Source of the DNA: Sulfobacillus thermotolerans
GTDB lineage: Bacteria; Bacillota; Sulfobacillia; Sulfobacillales; Sulfobacillaceae
Length of the DNA stretch: 64,000 nucleotides
Direction of reading: 5' to 3'
Assembly: GCA_002951815.1 (NCBI GenBank)
Contig: CP019454.1
Span: forward strand, 2,604,001 to 2,668,000
Both the position numbers and the translations under genes were made by a program. Below are positions 60,869 through 64,000 of this stretch, piece by piece; the stretch's first letter is position 1, and each line of letters begins with the position of its first letter. Below the pieces are notes generated by a model. The model searched no databases and had not been told where the DNA came from. It saw nothing but the letters and a program-made list of their open reading frames with translations.

Positions 60869-61450
60869 GTGAAAGCTTATACCCATGTTTTAGGAGGCGT
60901 CAGCGCCGCCTTGATTGTCATGCGTCTGCCAGTTCCCCACCCTGTCACGTGGATGGCCGCATCCGTTGTGGGAAGTCTATTACCCGATTGGGATCTGCCG
61001 CAATCTGTTGTAGGCCGCTTGATTCCCTGGCCTGCCGTATCCGCTTCCAGAGGACGCGGTCGCCCACCCCGCCTCGGCCGCGCTTTTTGGCCACATCCCA
61101 TCTGGCACCGACACCAAGCCCACTCGGTCCTTGGCGTCGCAGTCGTTAGCATCTTAGCATCATTGCTCCTCGCGATGGTTGCCACCATCCTCTTGCATGC
61201 CCGCATTGCATGGCCATGGGTGACGTGGGGATTGTTTTGCGGAGGATTAAGCCATTTAGCTCTAGATGGATTCAACGACGAACGGCAATGGTGGCTATGG
61301 CCGTTGACAAAACACGGTTTTCGTTGGCCACTGCATGCGGGTGTGCGCTACATCGATCATCTTACAGCGGGCCTTTTACTGTTCGCTATATTCATACTGG
61401 CAGCCCCCATGGCCCACCAATGGGAGATTCATGGCCCATGGTCACGTTAA
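60869..61450 (+). CDS. DUF457/YdjM-like membrane protein
   Basis: 193 residues with four or five TM segments. The N-terminal VKAYTHVLGGVSAAL, SLLPDWDLPQSVVGR and HPIWHRHQAHSVLGV segments carry His/Asp residues placed as in the YdjM/DUF457 metal-dependent membrane hydrolase family. The GTG at 60869 has GAGGAG five bases upstream; earlier ATGs lack a ribosome site. Divergent from the permease and close to the PurBox pair. Substrate unknown. Confidence 0.75.
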   Translation: MKAYTHVLGGVSAALIVMRLPVPHPVTWMAASVVGSLLPDWDLPQSVVGRLIPWPAVSASRGRGRPPRLGRAFWPHPIWHRHQAHSVLGVAVVSILASLLLAMVATILLHARIAWPWVTWGLFCGGLSHLALDGFNDERQWWLWPLTKHGFRWPLHAGVRYIDHLTAGLLLFAIFILAAPMAHQWEIHGPWSR

Positions 61451-61543
61451 ATCCGGTCGTCATCTGCCATAGACGCATATCGTCACAAGCGGTATGATTG
61501 ACCGCATGAAGTCCTGGTATTTTGACAAGAAAGGATCATGCTG

Positions 61544-62938
61544 ATGTCATCCACGATTAATCCAACAGTCTTTCGGGAATACGATATCCGAGGTTTGGTG
61601 GATATTGATTTTACCCCAGACGACGTCAAAGTCTTAGGGCAAGCCTTCGGCACGTACCTTCTACGCAACCACACCTCCCAGGCCCTACTAGGATGGGACT
61701 CACGAAGCTCATCTCCCGCGTTTCGGGACGCTATAACCGAAGGCCTCTTATCCACCGGTGTTGACGTCATCGATATCGGGGAAGTAACCACTCCGATCTT
61801 TTATTTTGCCCGCGTCCACTTTAATATTGACGGGGGGGTCATGATTACCGCGTCGCACAACCCCGCCGAATATAATGGTTTTAAATTGGCCCACGGTCCC
61901 GCCACCCTCTATGGAGATGAAATACAAGAAGTGCGCCGCATTTTGGAGGCTGGCGACTTCATCCAAGGCACCGGAAAGCGCACAACAGCCAATCCGGTTC
62001 CTGCCTATCTATCCATGCTTAAAGAAAAAATCCAATTAGGCCCCAAGCCTTTACGGGTCGTCGTCGACTGCGGAAATGGAACGCCGAGCTTGTTTGCAAA
62101 AGATGTAATGCAAGCCTTTGGTGTCAATGCTGAGTGCCTGTATTGCGAAACCGATCCCACGTTCCCGCATCATCATCCGGATCCCGTTGTCGCCAAAAAT
62201 TTGACGGACTTGATTGCCAAAGTTAAGGAAACCGAAGCCGATTTAGGCGTGGCATTTGATGGCGACGGCGACCGAATAGGTGTGGTGGATAATACAGGAC
62301 AAATTATTTGGGGCGATCGCCTGATGATCTTGTATTGGCGTGAAATCTTAGCACGCCATCCCCGTGCCCGTGCCATTGTCGAAGTCAAATGTTCGCAGAC
62401 GTTAGTCGATGAAATTACACGTTTAGGGGGGCAACCGGAATTTTTCAAGACCGGCCACTCCCTCATTAAAGCGCGCATGCGGGAAATCGGTGCTGTCTTT
62501 ACCGGCGAGATGTCTGGCCATATGTTTTTCGCTGATGAATATTACGGGTTTGACGATGCCTTCTATGCCGCCGGACGCCTGTTCCGCATTTTATCTCACA
62601 GTCCCCAGTCGCTATCCGAGCTCTTAGCGGACGTTCCCTTGAAGCCCGCAACCCCAGAAGTGCGGATTGATTGTCCCGATGATAAAAAATCGGAAGTGGT
62701 CTCGACACTGCGCGCCCTCTATCAAAACCGAACAGACGTCAGCGTGATTGATATTGATGGATTGCGTGTCAATTTCCCGCATGGTTGGGGCTTAATTCGC
62801 GCATCCAATACCCAACCCGCCCTCGTCGCTCGCGCGGAAGCCGATACAGACCAGCATCTGGAAGAAATTACGAAAGACTTAGAATCACAACTTCGCGCTT
62901 TCCCGTATCTTCATGAGATTAATTGGGCTAGCGAATAA
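61544..62938 (+). CDS. phosphomannomutase/phosphoglucomutase
   Basis: 464-residue alpha-D-phosphohexomutase interconverting hexose 1- and 6-phosphates. Catalytic Ser loop VMITASHNPAEYNGFK, metal loop FDGDGDRIG, sugar loop GEMSGHMFF and phosphate loop RASNTQPALVARAE are in order, the pattern of AlgC-type PMM/PGM. AAAGGATC eight bases upstream of the second ATG (61544) is the better start. It supplies GDP-mannose or UDP-glucose precursors for surface glycans. Confidence 0.93.
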   Translation: MSSTINPTVFREYDIRGLVDIDFTPDDVKVLGQAFGTYLLRNHTSQALLGWDSRSSSPAFRDAITEGLLSTGVDVIDIGEVTTPIFYFARVHFNIDGGVMITASHNPAEYNGFKLAHGPATLYGDEIQEVRRILEAGDFIQGTGKRTTANPVPAYLSMLKEKIQLGPKPLRVVVDCGNGTPSLFAKDVMQAFGVNAECLYCETDPTFPHHHPDPVVAKNLTDLIAKVKETEADLGVAFDGDGDRIGVVDNTGQIIWGDRLMILYWREILARHPRARAIVEVKCSQTLVDEITRLGGQPEFFKTGHSLIKARMREIGAVFTGEMSGHMFFADEYYGFDDAFYAAGRLFRILSHSPQSLSELLADVPLKPATPEVRIDCPDDKKSEVVSTLRALYQNRTDVSVIDIDGLRVNFPHGWGLIRASNTQPALVARAEADTDQHLEEITKDLESQLRAFPYLHEINWASE

Positions 62939-62956
62939 TCCCATCGTCTCTTCCAG

Positions 62957-62990
62957 TCCGTTCCCTTTGCCCTAAGGGAACGGATTTTTT
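62957..62990 (+). terminator. phosphohexomutase terminator
   Basis: Stem TCCGTTCCCTT / AAGGGAACGGA with a six-base loop and a run of six T, 18 bases after the stop. Confidence 0.92.
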
Positions 62991-63054
62991 GTGCCCTTTT
63001 AGAGGATTTCCGCTTCTTATGTCGAATTTTGTCGAATTGAAAAGGGGGATGACG

Positions 63055-64000
63055 ATGCGTCGCTGGATTGCTCCGCTTATTCAGGGAATATTTTGGATCG
63101 CTGTGCCATTTTGGACCATTACCGCGTTAGCAGACGGATTAGCTCATAGCCTTTTTCAACAGCCGCGCCTGCTCTCAGGGGGAGATGACCTTGGCCTTTT
63201 AGCGTTGGGTTTGGGGTTCGCAAGCTTTTCATTGACTCGGCGCAAGGCTATTGCCTTGCTAGTCTTGTCCGCTTCTCTGGCAATTGACCTGGTCCCGTGG
63301 GCCTTCTCCATTCTGATGGTGGTGGCACTCCTCTATGCACGGTATCATCAGCGGCACCCTTCAGGCCCATTGACGACATTAGGGCGCGTCGTCCCCTGGC
63401 ATGTCCCCATTCAACTTGATCTGTCTGACCGCTACATGCATTTACACGTCATAGGCCCGACGGGCTCCGGTAAGTCTTCAAGCATACTCATGCCCTTGAT
63501 TGAACAAGATTTGCGCGCCAGACGGGCTATCACCTTAATCGAGCCCAAAGGAGACTTAAGTTACACAGCCTATCAAGCCGCTTTGCGTCATCACGCCACG
63601 GTGATTTACTTTGATCCGCATCGTGCCGACTGCGCACATTATAACCCTTTAAGCGGACCCGCCGACGTGGCCGCTGAAGGATTGTCTTGGGCTCTAAATC
63701 AGATAACGGAAGCAGGGCATCCTTTTTACGCGGTGACATCCCGGGTGCTTTTGATGTACAGTGTGATGGCAGTTAAAGAGACATTGGGCGAGCAAGCAGA
63801 CCTCACCCATGTATTAGACTTCTTGCGCATGGAAGCCTTTCGCGAAGATATCCTAAGGCAATCCCACGACCTGCGTGTCTTAGCGTATTTTCGCGAGCAG
63901 TTAAAGCAAATAGGAGCCCGCACGGCCCAAGAACAGCGCCAAGGCCTGTTAAATCGCCTAGAATTGCTGCTGGTCAATCCTGATATCCGCCGCGTCCTCA
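63055..64000 (+). CDS. VirD4/TraG-type coupling ATPase, N-terminal part (runs off the window)
   Basis: Open from the ATG at 63055 (AAAAGGGGG six bases upstream) to the window end, 315 codons seen. The N-terminus has two or three hydrophobic segments (RRWIAPLIQGIFWIAVPFWT and around 45-90), then Walker A GPTGSGKSS at about residues 139-147, followed by IEPKGDLSY and YFDPHRADCAHYNPL, features of the TraG/VirD4 coupling-protein family that feeds DNA to type IV secretion. It may be the edge of a conjugative element. The Walker B and C-terminal all-alpha parts lie beyond the window. Confidence 0.82.
   Translation, partial: MRRWIAPLIQGIFWIAVPFWTITALADGLAHSLFQQPRLLSGGDDLGLLALGLGFASFSLTRRKAIALLVLSASLAIDLVPWAFSILMVVALLYARYHQRHPSGPLTTLGRVVPWHVPIQLDLSDRYMHLHVIGPTGSGKSSSILMPLIEQDLRARRAITLIEPKGDLSYTAYQAALRHHATVIYFDPHRADCAHYNPLSGPADVAAEGLSWALNQITEAGHPFYAVTSRVLLMYSVMAVKETLGEQADLTHVLDFLRMEAFREDILRQSHDLRVLAYFREQLKQIGARTAQEQRQGLLNRLELLLVNPDIRRVL

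Overview
The window looks like part of a chromosome from a moderately GC-rich, spore-forming Firmicute. The evidence is spoIIID, a spoIIQ-like gene and ywmB next to the atp operon, a gene order glpX-rho-rpmE-prfA-prmC-tsaC-ywlE-rpiB-upp-atp that follows the Bacillus subtilis arrangement, S-box (SAM-I) control of metK, PurR-type boxes and AAGGAGG-like ribosome binding sites. The mixture of Bacillus-like order and divergent proteins would fit Sulfobacillus or a relative; that genus assignment is an inference and the 16S gene here could settle it.

Region 1 (1-10.1 kb) is accessory DNA. It holds a small lipoprotein, a frameshifted remnant of a formylglycine-generating-enzyme (SUMF1) domain, two MFS exporters that flank an unrecognised 159-residue protein and a 38-residue peptide gene, and an FMN reductase. 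These are followed by a graveyard: a truncated IS3-family element, an IS256-family element with an in-frame amber codon, a nitrilase pseudogene cut at the IS256 end, and a frameshifted SMC/YhaN-like ATPase pseudogene. A multi-TM protein and a DMT exporter close the region.

Region 2 (10.1-15.2 kb) is one complete rRNA operon on the minus strand, 16S - tRNA-Ile(GAT) - 23S - 5S, with a clear sigma-A promoter and a near-perfect 23S processing stalk.

Region 3 (15.2-31.3 kb) carries housekeeping genes, mostly on the minus strand: a class II fumarase/aspartase, ribokinase, a class A beta-lactamase-like hydrolase, a CBS protein, an MFS exporter, the secA-prfB-DUF2993-yitT group (prfB with its programmed +1 frameshift), an HD-GYP phosphodiesterase, hpf, a cold-shock gene and two glycosyltransferases.

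Region 4 (31.5-57.2 kb) carries murJ, metK under a SAM riboswitch, spoIIID, spoIIQ, ywmB, the full ATP synthase operon, upp, rpiB, ywlE, tsaC, an ion transporter, a rhodanese, prmC, prfA, rpmE, a two-component system, rho and glpX: translation, energy, sporulation and cell-envelope functions.

Region 5 (57.2-64 kb) has an HtrA protease, a GNAT acetyltransferase, an NCS1 nucleobase permease preceded by a well-formed pair of inverted PurR boxes, a DUF457-like membrane protein, a phosphohexomutase and the start of a VirD4/TraG-type coupling ATPase that runs off the window and may mark a mobile element.

The most unusual candidate is the exporter-flanked short-peptide cassette at 2.1-4.5 kb. The most testable regulatory find is the PurBox pair at 60.7 kb.
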